DNA of 9,212 bases, taken from positions 1 through 9,212 of the forward strand of contig CAMLID010000111.1 in NCBI GenBank assembly GCA_946480055.1. Reading direction: 5' to 3'. The translations under genes and the position numbers were made by a program. Shown in pieces: positions 1-9,212 of this stretch (position 1 is its first letter; each line of letters opens with the position of its first letter). The notes beneath the pieces are model-generated. The model searched no databases, was not told where the DNA came from, and saw only the letters and a program-made list of their open reading frames with translations. The DNA is from an uncultured Lysobacter sp. Lineage in GTDB: Bacteria > Pseudomonadota > Gammaproteobacteria > Xanthomonadales > Xanthomonadaceae.

Positions 1-645
1 TTCGACCAGGGCGGCCTGCTGACCGAGAAGATCGTCAAGACCCCGCACTGCGTGCTGCTGCTGGACGAGGTCGAGAAGGCGCATCCGGACATCTTCAACA
101 TCCTGTTGCAGGTCATGGACCGCGGCACCCTGACCGATACCAACGGTCGCGAGGCCAACTTCAAGAACGTGATCCTGGTGATGACCACCAACGCCGGCGC
201 GGCGCAGGCGGCGCGGCGCACGATCGGCTTCACCCAGCAGGACCATTCGACCGACGCCATGGAAGTGATCCGGCGCAGCTTTACCCCGGAATTCCGCAAC
301 CGCCTCGACGCGGTGGTGCAGTTCCAGGCGCTGGGCTTCGATCACATCCTGCGCGTGGTCGACAAGTTCCTGATCGAACTGGAAGCGCAGTTGCACGAGA
401 AGAACGTCACCCTGAGCGCGACCCCGACCGCGCGCGACTGGCTGGCCCAGCACGGCTTCGATCCGCTGATGGGCGCACGCCCGATGGCGCGAGTGATCCA
501 GGACAAGATCAAGCGCCCGCTCGCCGACGAGCTGCTGTTCGGCAAGCTGATCGGCGGCGGTCGCGTCAGCATCGACGTCAAGGACGACGAGCTGGTGGTC
601 GAGTCTCAGGCCGAGCCGGAGAAGCTGTTGCCGGTGACGGTGTGA
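1..645 (+). CDS. clpA: ATP-dependent Clp protease ATP-binding subunit ClpA (3' part)
   Basis: This is the last 214 codons of ClpA, the hexameric AAA+ unfoldase that feeds substrates, including ClpS-delivered N-degron proteins, into the cytoplasmic ClpP protease. The reading frame is open at the left edge, so the start, the N-domain and the first AAA module lie outside the window. The second AAA module is recognisable: Walker B LLLDE (fragment residues 19-23), sensor-1 MTTNAG (61-66), the ClpP-contacting loop (IGF at 75-77), the arginine-finger segment FTPEFRNRLD (94-103) and sensor-2 GARPMARVIQD (158-168). The sequence matches E. coli ClpA closely throughout and ends in a short acidic, variable tail. 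The loop tripeptide is IGF, whereas E. coli ClpA has IGL. A strong hairpin follows the stop. The internal GTG at 52 is not a start; the frame runs through it from the edge. Confidence 0.97.
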   Translation, partial: FDQGGLLTEKIVKTPHCVLLLDEVEKAHPDIFNILLQVMDRGTLTDTNGREANFKNVILVMTTNAGAAQAARRTIGFTQQDHSTDAMEVIRRSFTPEFRNRLDAVVQFQALGFDHILRVVDKFLIELEAQLHEKNVTLSATPTARDWLAQHGFDPLMGARPMARVIQDKIKRPLADELLFGKLIGGGRVSIDVKDDELVVESQAEPEKLLPVTV

Positions 646-650
646 TCCAG

Positions 651-672
651 GCGCGCCGCCTGGGCGGCGCGC
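651..672. repeat. GC-rich hairpin just after the clpA stop
   Basis: The arms gcgcgccgcc (651-660) and ggcggcgcgc (663-672) are perfect complements. At least 9 bp can form with a 4-base loop. It starts 6 bases after the clpA stop and has no T-run, so it is probably an accessory structure protecting or pausing at the clpA 3' end ahead of the stronger hairpin at 681-720. Confidence 0.6.
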
Positions 673-680
673 TCGTCGAT

Positions 681-720
681 AAACGAAAACAGGCGGCCGA
701 GTGGCCGCCTGTTTTCGTTT
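681..720. terminator. Bidirectional intrinsic terminator between clpA and the convergent small gene
   Basis: A perfect 18-bp inverted repeat has the arms aaacgaaaacaggcggcc (681-698) and its complement (703-720), with the loop gagt. The GC-rich core next to the loop is flanked by A-rich bases on one side and T-rich bases on the other, so both strands read as a stem followed by a U-rich tail. It lies 35 bases after clpA and about 110 bases past the stop of the convergent gene at 829-1188, so it likely ends transcription from both sides. Confidence 0.85.
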
Positions 721-777
721 GTGCGCGGGTTTCTCGCGCATGTCCGTACCAGCCTGGCTCGGACAGCACGTAACCCG

Positions 778-795
778 GACGGTCTCGCGACCGTC
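778..795 (-). repeat. Small hairpin downstream of the secreted-protein gene
   Basis: The arms gacggtc (778-784) and gaccgtc (789-795) form a 7-bp stem with a 4-base loop. It sits 33 bases past the stop of the minus-strand gene at 829-1188. No T-run follows on the minus strand, so it is at most an mRNA 3'-end stabiliser; the main terminator there is 681-720. Confidence 0.4.
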
Positions 796-828
796 GTACC
801 CGCGGTTCCCGATTCTGCCCGGCTGCGA

Positions 829-1188
829 TCAGCGACGCTTGGTGTAGCGCGCGTAGTCGCTGGCGTCGATGCGTTCGACCGCGTTGATCTTGCAGTTGGC
901 GTTGTTGGTCTTGACCCGGGTGCCCGTGGGGCAGATCCGGCCGCCCTGGCCATCGGCGGACAGTTCGAAGCGGGTCGCCAGCGGCAGGCCGTCGCAGGAG
1001 CTGCCGACGCTGAGGCGGTAATAGGCGTCGCCGTCGGCGACCAATACGTACTGAGTGCCGAAGCGCGACACCTGTTGCGAGCCGCTGAGGTCCACGCAGT
1101 CCTGGATCGCGTCGCCGGCGAGGGCCGGCGCGCTCGTCGCGCACAGGCCGAGCGCGATGAGCAGGGAAAGTCGGTGGGTATGACGCAT
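829..1188 (-). CDS. Small secreted cysteine-containing protein, DUF6491-like
   Basis: A 119-residue protein of unknown function. The start ATG (1186-1188) is set by a good Shine-Dalgarno aaggag (1196-1201) 7 bases upstream and by the signal peptide that follows: a positively charged RHTHR stretch, a hydrophobic core, and an Ala-x-Ala-type site, PALA then GD, with cleavage likely after residue 24. The frame stays open upstream to 1578, but that extension would bury the signal peptide. The mature part of about 95 residues has four cysteines (31, 65, 86, 99), enough for two disulfides in the periplasm or outside the cell. The spacing and the C-terminal INAVERIDASDYARY segment recall the DUF6491 family of Xanthomonadales; this is recognition from memory, not a search. 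It stands alone, convergent with clpA. A role cannot be given. That it is a real secreted gene is fairly sure; the family name is less so. Confidence 0.8.
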   Translation of the reverse strand: MRHTHRLSLLIALGLCATSAPALAGDAIQDCVDLSGSQQVSRFGTQYVLVADGDAYYRLSVGSSCDGLPLATRFELSADGQGGRICPTGTRVKTNNANCKINAVERIDASDYARYTKRR

Positions 1189-1266
1189 GGCACAACTCCT
1201 TGTTGGGGATCGGGTGGTTATCAACGTAACGATGTGCGGTGTGCGACGAATCTGGAGGAAGTCGCC

Positions 1267-1548
1267 ATGACCTCCGGCACCGTGCGCGCTTGCAGGGCGC
1301 ATGCTGCGCCGGCCGTTGCGCGGCGCAAGCCGTCTTGCGACGGGCCGGGTTGCGACGGGTGCGAATCGGAACAGACGCCGACGAATCGGCAGCGGCCGGC
1401 CGCCGTCGCAAGGCGAATGCGTGGCGCCTGCGCTGGCCCGGTACTGCGCAGGCGAGCGCGTGCGCGCGGCGCGCAGGCGACCGAACCGCTCGTCATCGCT
1501 GGCGAGCGGCGCGGCCGGTGGTGTTGGTGGTCCGGCATGCATGCCTAG
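1267..1548 (+). CDS. Doubtful small ORF with a strong Shine-Dalgarno
   Basis: A possible 93-residue protein. In its favour, ggagg (1254-1258) sits 8 bases before the ATG. Against it, the product is rich in Arg, Ala and Gly with seven cysteines (including a CDGPGCDGC cluster near the N-terminus), resembles nothing I know, and by my rough hand count about 78% of its codons end in G or C. That is lower than expected for genes in such a genome, though above random spacer. It has no signal peptide or membrane segment. The stop TAG (1546-1548) falls exactly between two 12-base palindromes. It is most likely a chance frame, kept only because of the ribosome binding site. Confidence 0.2.
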   Translation: MTSGTVRACRAHAAPAVARRKPSCDGPGCDGCESEQTPTNRQRPAAVARRMRGACAGPVLRRRARARGAQATEPLVIAGERRGRWCWWSGMHA

Positions 1549-1560
1549 ATGCCCGGGCAT
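1534..1560. repeat. Two adjacent 12-base palindromes
   Basis: GGCATGCATGCC (1534-1545) and ATGCCCGGGCAT (1549-1560) are each perfect palindromes, separated by three bases and sharing the ATGCC/GGCAT half-site; GC follows at 1561-1562 to make another GCATGC. The half-sites can also pair across the two units. They lie in the spacer between the infA terminator and the secreted-protein gene. They could be binding sites for a dimeric regulator, a cruciform or REP-like element, or a weak transcription stop; no T-run supports the last. Confidence 0.6.
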
Positions 1561-1635
1561 GCGATTTGGTTGCAGCATCGGTCGGCGGCGCCGGAGTCGC
1601 TGTGCCAGGCCGGAGCGCGGCCCGTCGCGAAAACG

Positions 1636-1659
1636 AAAAAAGCGGCCATCGGCCGCTTT
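1636..1659 (-). terminator. Intrinsic terminator of infA
   Basis: Read on the minus strand, a 9-bp stem aaagcggcc/ggccgcttt (1639-1647 and 1651-1659, 3-base loop) is followed by a T-run (plus-strand A 1636-1641) and then a further TTT after CG. It starts 27 bases past the infA stop. A second 6-bp hairpin, accgcg/cgcggt (1672-1677 and 1682-1687), touches the infA stop codon. This ends the minus-strand run of genes. Confidence 0.88.
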
Positions 1660-1686
1660 CTTTGCTCGCTTACCGCGCTATCGCGG

Positions 1687-1905
1687 TTACTTCATGCGAT
1701 AGGTGATGCGTCCCTTGGTCAGGTCGTAAGGCGTCATTTCGACCTTGACCTTGTCGCCGGTCAGGATGCGGATGTAGTTCTTGCGCATCCGTCCCGAGAT
1801 ATGGGCGATGATCTCGTGCCCGTTTTCGAGGCGCACGCGGAACATGGTGTTCGGAAGGGTTTCCGCCACCGTGCCCTCGAATTCGATCACGTCATCTTTT
1901 GCCAT
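1687..1905 (-). CDS. infA: Translation initiation factor IF-1
   Basis: IF-1 binds the A site of the 30S subunit and, with IF-2 and IF-3, sets up initiation. The protein has 72 residues, the usual length, and is a single S1-like OB fold. Segments such as [28 protein letters not shown] and [10 protein letters not shown] are nearly identical to E. coli IF-1. The frame is open 20 codons further upstream (to 1965), but the start at 1903-1905 is chosen because the protein then begins MAKDD as in the family, and because AGGA (plus-strand tcct 1911-1914) sits 5 bases before it. It lies 87 bases after aat on the same strand, with its own likely promoter in that gap and a terminator after it, so it can be expressed apart from aat, as expected for an abundant factor. 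Confidence 0.98.
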   Translation of the reverse strand: MAKDDVIEFEGTVAETLPNTMFRVRLENGHEIIAHISGRMRKNYIRILTGDKVKVEMTPYDLTKGRITYRMK

Positions 1906-1955
1906 GTGTTTCCTGAATGAGGAAGAACGGGCGTTTCGCGCCCGCGAAGCCCGGC

Positions 1956-1984
1956 ATTGTGCCACGCCGGGACCTGCGGTGCAA
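1956..1984 (-). promoter_or_regulatory. Likely sigma-70 promoter of infA
   Basis: On the minus strand TTGCAC (-35, 1979-1984) and CACAAT (-10, 1956-1961) are separated by exactly 17 bases. The -35 matches the consensus at TTG and the -10 at 4 of 6 positions, including the key A2, A5 and T6. Transcription would begin about 45 bases before the infA ATG. An inverted repeat cccggc/gccggg (1950-1955 and 1966-1971) brackets the -10 box. Confidence 0.5.
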
Positions 1985-1992
1985 AAATGTTG

Positions 1993-2796
1993 TTAATCGG
2001 TGCCTGGGTCGTAGCTACCCGGGTCGTCGCCTGCGGCGGCCAGGGGCGGTGGTGCCGGCAGCGCGTCGGCCAGTTCCCGGGCGGGGAGGTCGCCGAAACG
2101 CTCGGTCCAGGAGCCCGGGCTGAACTCGGCGCCGGTCAGTTCGGCGATCGCGGCCAGGAAGCGCGGCCGCGGCCAGAGTTCGGCGCCCAGGCTGAGCAGG
2201 TGCTCGTTCTCGACCTGGGCGTCCAGCAGCGGCCAGCCCCAGGCGTGCAGGCGCCGCGCCAGCGCCGCCAGCGCGACCTTGGAACCGCCGGACTGCAGCG
2301 AGACCATGCTCTCGCCGAAGAACATGCGCCCGATCGCGACCCCGTAGATGCCGCCGGCGAGGCGCTCGCCGTCGTAGACCTCGACCGAGTGGGCATGGCC
2401 GAGCCGGTGCAGTCGCAGGTAGGCCGCGAGCATTTCGTCGGTGATCCAGGTGCCGTCCTGGCCCGGGCGCGGCATGCGCGCGCAAGCCTCGATGACCTCG
2501 GCGAAGGCGGTGTCGGCGCGCACCCGCCAGTCGCTGCGGCGCAACTGGCGGCGGAACTTCGACGACAGGCGCACGCCGTCGCTGCGGAACACGGTGCGCG
2601 GGTTCGGGCTCCACCACAGGATCGGCTGGTCGTCGGAGTACCAGGGAAAGACGCCGTGGCGATAGGCGTTGAGCAGCCGTGCCGGCGACAGGTCGCCGCC
2701 GACCGCGAGCAGTCCCTCGGGCTGGCGCAGGGCGCGCTCGTGCGGCGGGAACGGCGCCTCGGGATCGGCGGACAGCAGCGCAGGCAGGGGATTCAT
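1993..2796 (-). CDS. aat: Leucyl/phenylalanyl-tRNA--protein transferase
   Basis: Aat transfers Leu or Phe from aminoacyl-tRNA to proteins with N-terminal Lys or Arg, creating primary N-degrons for ClpS-ClpAP in the cytoplasm. Family landmarks in order: EGLLAVGGDLSPARLL (27-42), YRHGVFPWY (45-53), ILWWSPNPR (59-67), the central FFGESM (159-164) followed by SK (172-173), and LLDAQVENEHLLSLGAE (190-206). D192 and Q194 stand where the E. coli catalytic Asp/Gln are, and E162 where its conserved Glu is. The family usually has DCQ; here it is DAQ. At 267 residues it is longer than the roughly 235 of E. coli because of a Pro/Ala/Asp-rich tail from about 245 that is probably disordered. No clear Shine-Dalgarno precedes the ATG at 2796. 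It is 49 bases downstream of the FemAB-like gene and may be read with it. Its functional partner clpA is in the same window. Confidence 0.96.
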   Translation of the reverse strand: MNPLPALLSADPEAPFPPHERALRQPEGLLAVGGDLSPARLLNAYRHGVFPWYSDDQPILWWSPNPRTVFRSDGVRLSSKFRRQLRRSDWRVRADTAFAEVIEACARMPRPGQDGTWITDEMLAAYLRLHRLGHAHSVEVYDGERLAGGIYGVAIGRMFFGESMVSLQSGGSKVALAALARRLHAWGWPLLDAQVENEHLLSLGAELWPRPRFLAAIAELTGAEFSPGSWTERFGDLPARELADALPAPPPLAAAGDDPGSYDPGTD

Positions 2797-2822
2797 CGCG
2801 ACGATGATCGCCGAGTTCGGGC

Positions 2823-2845
2823 GCGGCCGCAGCGGTCGCGGCCGC
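2823..2845. repeat. Inverted pair of GCGGCCGC octamers
   Basis: Two copies of the self-complementary octamer GCGGCCGC (2823-2830 and 2838-2845) flank a 7-base loop and abut the stop codon of the gene at 2846-4012. They can form a very stable 8-bp hairpin in the short gap before aat. Without a T-run it is not a classical terminator; it could dampen read-through or protect the upstream mRNA 3' end. Confidence 0.55.
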
Positions 2846-4012
2846 TCAGTCGACCTGCTTGAACGGACTGTGCGCGGCGAGGGTGCGCGCGTAGCCGTGG
2901 ATCGAAGCGCGTTCCTCGCGGCACCAGGGCGTCAGCGCCGCGCGGAAACCTTCGTGGGCGATCCAATGCCGGCTACGCACGAACGTGGGCAGGAAGCCGC
3001 GCGCGAGTTTGTGTTCGCCCTGTGCGCCGGGCTCGAAGCGGGTCAGGCCCTCGCGCAGGCAGTAGTCGATGCCCTGGTAGTAGCAGGTCTCGAAATGCAG
3101 CCCCGGCAGCGCCGCGTCGGCGCCCCAGTAGCGGCCGTACAGAGTGTCGCCGCCGCGCAGGCACAGCGCGCCGGCAATGGCGCGGCCGTCGAGTTCGGCC
3201 AGGAAGATCACCAACGACTGCGGCATCGTGCGGGCGAGGTGTTGCAGGAACTCCAGGGTCAGCGCCGGGTGATTGCCGTAGTCGGCGAAGGTGCGCAGGT
3301 AGAAGCCGTGCATCAGCGCCAGCTCGGCCTCGCTGGCATCGCCGCCTTCGACCGTGCGGAAGCTGACGCCGGCGCGCGCGACCTTGGCGCGTTCCTGGCG
3401 GATGTTCTTGCGGTGCTTGTGGTCGAACGCGGCCAGGAAACCGTCGAAGTCGCGCCAGGCCGGACCCTCGGCGCCGGGCGGATTGCGCCAGTGGTACTGG
3501 ACGTCGCTGCGCTCCAGCCAGTCGTCGCCGAACAGCGCATCCTCGTCCTCGCGGTGGAAGTTCACGTGCGCCGAGGACAGGCCCTGGCGCTGGGTCAGCG
3601 CGGCTATGGCTTCGACCAGCAGGCGCCGGTCGTGATCGTTGCGCGCGAGCAGGCGCGGCCCGGCCACCGGCGAGTAGGGCACCGCGCACAGCCACTTCGG
3701 AAAGTAATCCAGGCCGTGCTGGGCGTAGGCATGGGCCCAGGCGTGGTCGAACACGAACTCGCCGTGCGAATTGGCCTTGAGGTAGGCCGGCGCGGCCGCG
3801 ATCAGTTGGTCGCCGCGCCACAGGCTCAGGTGCTGCGGAGTCCAGCCCCAGTCCTCGCGCAGGCAGCCGTGCCGTTCCAGCCCGGACAGGAAGGCGTGGG
3901 CGAGGAAGGGGTTGCGGCCGTCGTGGAGCGCGTCCCAGTGCGCGGGCGCCAGGGACGAGAGCTCGGGCAGCAGGCGTACGCCGATCGCGTCAGTCGCGGC
4001 GTCGGTAGACAT
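2846..4012 (-). CDS. FemAB-like GNAT-fold protein, COG3146/DUF482
   Basis: A 388-residue protein of the COG3146 (DUF482, PF04339) family, related in fold to GNAT and FemAB acyl/aminoacyl transferases. The family is often labelled peptidoglycan biosynthesis, but its substrate is not established. Family hallmarks: YHWRN (173-177), RKNIRQERAKV (201-211), LYGRYWGAD (291-299), LHFETCYYQGIDYCL (305-319) and GAQGEHKLARGF (329-340). The C-terminal third is the conserved acyltransferase-like half. Length is typical. No signal peptide or membrane segment is visible, so it is likely cytoplasmic. Its start (ATG 4010-4012) overlaps the end of the GNAT gene by 23 bases, implying translational coupling; I see no strong Shine-Dalgarno there. 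The neighbours give no substrate. The family call is firm, the function open. Confidence 0.9.
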   Translation of the reverse strand: MSTDAATDAIGVRLLPELSSLAPAHWDALHDGRNPFLAHAFLSGLERHGCLREDWGWTPQHLSLWRGDQLIAAAPAYLKANSHGEFVFDHAWAHAYAQHGLDYFPKWLCAVPYSPVAGPRLLARNDHDRRLLVEAIAALTQRQGLSSAHVNFHREDEDALFGDDWLERSDVQYHWRNPPGAEGPAWRDFDGFLAAFDHKHRKNIRQERAKVARAGVSFRTVEGGDASEAELALMHGFYLRTFADYGNHPALTLEFLQHLARTMPQSLVIFLAELDGRAIAGALCLRGGDTLYGRYWGADAALPGLHFETCYYQGIDYCLREGLTRFEPGAQGEHKLARGFLPTFVRSRHWIAHEGFRAALTPWCREERASIHGYARTLAAHSPFKQVD

Positions 4013-4430
4013 CGGGGTCGTGGCGTTGCATGTGCCGTTCGGGTTCGCCGAGCGCGTCGAAACCCAGGCCCGCGTACAGAGGCTGCATGTCGCGCGTGAC
4101 CAGGTGCCAGCGGCGCAGTCCCTGCACGCGCGCGTCGTCCATCAGCGCCTGCACGATCGCGCGGCCGTGGCCGCGGCCGCGCTGCGCGGGCAGCACGAAC
4201 ACGTCGGCGAGGTAGGCGAAGGTGGCGTGGTCGGTGACGGCGCGCGCGAACGCGACCAGCTCGCCGTCGACGTAACCGCGGTAGCACAACGAGTGGGCGA
4301 GGGCGCGGCGCAGGGTCTCGGCGGGGATGCCGGCGGCCCAGTACGACTGCGACAGAAACCCGTGGATCGTGGCGAAGTCTATGTCCGACAGCGGCGCCTC
4401 ACGGTCGTCGCGGATCTGCAGCGTAGTCAT
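3990..4430 (-). CDS. GNAT family N-acetyltransferase
   Basis: A 146-residue single-domain GNAT protein, expected to transfer an acetyl group from acetyl-CoA to an amine; the substrate cannot be read from the sequence. The central strand YLADVFVLPA (73-82) leads into the acetyl-CoA pyrophosphate-binding motif QRGRGHGRA (83-91) and helix IVQALMDDA (92-100). The following HLVTRDMQPLYAGLGF (109-124) is the usual end of the fold, where the Tyr often acts as general acid. The start ATG (4428-4430) shares one base with the stop of the Sel1-repeat gene (TGATG), a classic coupled junction, and its own 3' end overlaps the FemAB-like gene by 23 bases. The two transferase-fold genes may be made together. 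It is predicted to be cytoplasmic; the overall call is secure, the substrate unknown. Confidence 0.92.
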   Translation of the reverse strand: MTTLQIRDDREAPLSDIDFATIHGFLSQSYWAAGIPAETLRRALAHSLCYRGYVDGELVAFARAVTDHATFAYLADVFVLPAQRGRGHGRAIVQALMDDARVQGLRRWHLVTRDMQPLYAGLGFDALGEPERHMQRHDPDVYRRRD

Positions 4431-5239
4431 CAGCGCGGCCGCTGGATGGTGAAGGGCAGCACGATCGCGAACGGCTCGCCAAGATCGTTCTTGCAGGGGA
4501 GGCCGGGCGAGGGCAGGCGTTGGGTGAGCGCCTGCAACTGGCGCTGCAGCTCCTCGCGCTGGAGACCGGGGTCGGCGTGCAGGACTTCGCTGCGGTTGGG
4601 GCAGGTGTAGAAGGCGGCGCGCGCGTTCTGGGTCTGGCCGACGGCGGCGTCGCTGACGACCTCGCGCGCGAGTTCCTGCAGGCGTTGCTTGAGCAGCGCG
4701 CGCAGCAGTTCGCCGTACACCAGCGATGCCTGCCGCTCGGCCAGCGGCGTGTTGGTGATCTTCAGGGTCGCGGCGGTCTTGTCGACCGCATCGGCCGGAT
4801 AGCCGGCGGCCACCACCAGGCGGTAGGACTCGGCGTAATCGGCCGGCACGCCCGTGCCCAGGGCGTAGAACTGGGCGAGGTAGCGCAGCGCCTGCTTGTC
4901 GCCTGCGTCGGCGGCCGGCCGCAGGTAGCGCACCGCGGTGGCCTGCTTCTGCTCGCTCATGCCGTCGCCCTGCAGCACGCAGGCGGCCCAGAAGCCGCCG
5001 ATCTGGCGCTGCGCGGCATCGTCGCCGCGCTCGGCGCGTTCCAGCGTGTCCTGGTACATCGCGATCATCGGCGCGAACGTGCCCTTGTCGCCGTACAGCA
5101 CCTTCTGCGCGATGCTGCTCGCGTTCTTGCGCAGGTCGCTCAGTTCGGCGCGGTCCAGGCAGAACAGGCCGGGTTCGCGCGCCTGCGCCGCCGCCGGCAG
5201 CGCGGCCGCCAGCAGCAGGCTCAGGAACGCGGCGCGCAC
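4430..5239 (-). CDS. Secreted Sel1-repeat protein
   Basis: A 269-residue exported protein of unknown role. The start is taken as GTG (5237-5239): it lies 2 bases after the trxB stop, has AAGGA (plus-strand tcctt 5249-5253) 9 bases upstream within trxB, and opens a clear signal peptide VRAAFLSLLLAAALPAAAQA with cleavage after about residue 20. The frame stays open far upstream, but only as a shadow of trxB. Residues about 68-146 contain two Sel1-like TPR repeats (for example YLAQFYALGTGVPADYAESY, 120-139), which usually mediate protein contacts. Residues 205-266 end in a segment (LPSPG...FAIVLPFTI) that looks like a degenerate TonB C-terminal domain; this is inference. Cysteines are at 27, 87, 213 and 249. 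It is probably periplasmic and coupled to both trxB and the GNAT gene. Confidence 0.85.
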   Translation of the reverse strand: MRAAFLSLLLAAALPAAAQAREPGLFCLDRAELSDLRKNASSIAQKVLYGDKGTFAPMIAMYQDTLERAERGDDAAQRQIGGFWAACVLQGDGMSEQKQATAVRYLRPAADAGDKQALRYLAQFYALGTGVPADYAESYRLVVAAGYPADAVDKTAATLKITNTPLAERQASLVYGELLRALLKQRLQELAREVVSDAAVGQTQNARAAFYTCPNRSEVLHADPGLQREELQRQLQALTQRLPSPGLPCKNDLGEPFAIVLPFTIQRPR

Positions 5240-5241
5240 GC

Positions 5242-7713
<2,472 letters not shown>

Positions 7714-7735
7714 CTAGCTAAGGCAGAACATCACG

Positions 7736-9212
<1,477 letters not shown>

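Larger units (their letters stand above)
1189..1635. other. Gene-poor spacer between the secreted-protein gene and the infA terminator
   Basis: About 450 GC-rich bases without a confident gene. Several arginine- and alanine-rich open frames overlap here on both strands and none resembles a known protein. The first part must carry the promoter of the minus-strand gene at 829-1188; I see no convincing -35/-10 pair, only a small AT-richer patch around 1216-1232. The spacer also holds one small plus-strand ORF with a good ribosome binding site (1267-1548) and paired palindromes at 1534-1560. I looked for a tRNA, since serW occupies this slot in E. coli, and found no T-loop-like GGTTCGAATCC motif. 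Confidence 0.6.

Noticed and set aside
1202..1686. tRNA gene corresponding to E. coli serW
   Set aside because: No cloverleaf arms, T-loop motif or CCA end could be found.
1906..1965. 20-codon N-terminal extension of infA
   Set aside because: IF-1 is conserved at about 72 residues beginning MAK, and the extension would cover the infA promoter and ribosome binding site.
2669..4099. 476-codon open frame on the plus strand
   Set aside because: It lies antisense to aat, the FemAB-like gene and the GNAT gene, all recognised families. Its product is Ala/Arg/Val-rich with no known motif, the usual shadow of high-GC coding DNA.

Overview
The window is GC-rich, gammaproteobacterial core-genome sequence. 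Gene content, protein style and codon use fit the Xanthomonadaceae, most likely Lysobacter or a close relative; the assignment is by recognition only. No phage, transposon, CRISPR array or RNA gene was found, and nothing resembles a defence or other accessory system.

Layout. Positions 1-645 (+) are the 3' end of clpA, the ClpAP unfoldase gene, closed by a very strong bidirectional terminator. Convergent to it is a small gene for a secreted, cysteine-containing protein (829-1188, -). About 450 bases without a confident gene follow (1189-1635), holding a weak small-ORF candidate and a cluster of palindromes. From 6195 down to 1687 runs a minus-strand series: trxB, a secreted Sel1-repeat protein, a GNAT acetyltransferase, a FemAB-like (COG3146/DUF482) protein, aat and infA. 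The first four are packed with a 2-base gap or with overlaps and look like one operon. infA also has its own likely promoter and a terminator. Divergent from trxB is ald (alanine dehydrogenase, 6439-7509, +), whose leader holds a terminator-like hairpin just before the ribosome binding site. Last comes the 5' part of ftsK (7736 to the window end, +), open to the edge.

How the genes fit together. The backbone clpA, infA, aat, trxB, ftsK has the same order as in Escherichia coli, where serW lies between clpA and infA, cydCD between aat and trxB, and lrp between trxB and ftsK. Here those three slots hold, respectively, the secreted small protein, the FemAB-like/GNAT/Sel1 trio, and ald. Aat and ClpA act in the same N-degron route: Aat adds Leu or Phe to N-terminal Lys or Arg, and ClpAP (with ClpS, whose gene is outside the window) degrades the product. 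The other backbone genes serve translation initiation (infA), thiol redox balance (trxB) and chromosome segregation at division (ftsK).

Most worth a second look are the ald leader, the trxB-coupled trio of poorly characterised genes (one with a possible degenerate TonB-C-like tail), and the palindrome cluster near 1540. I see no convincing undescribed multi-gene system.
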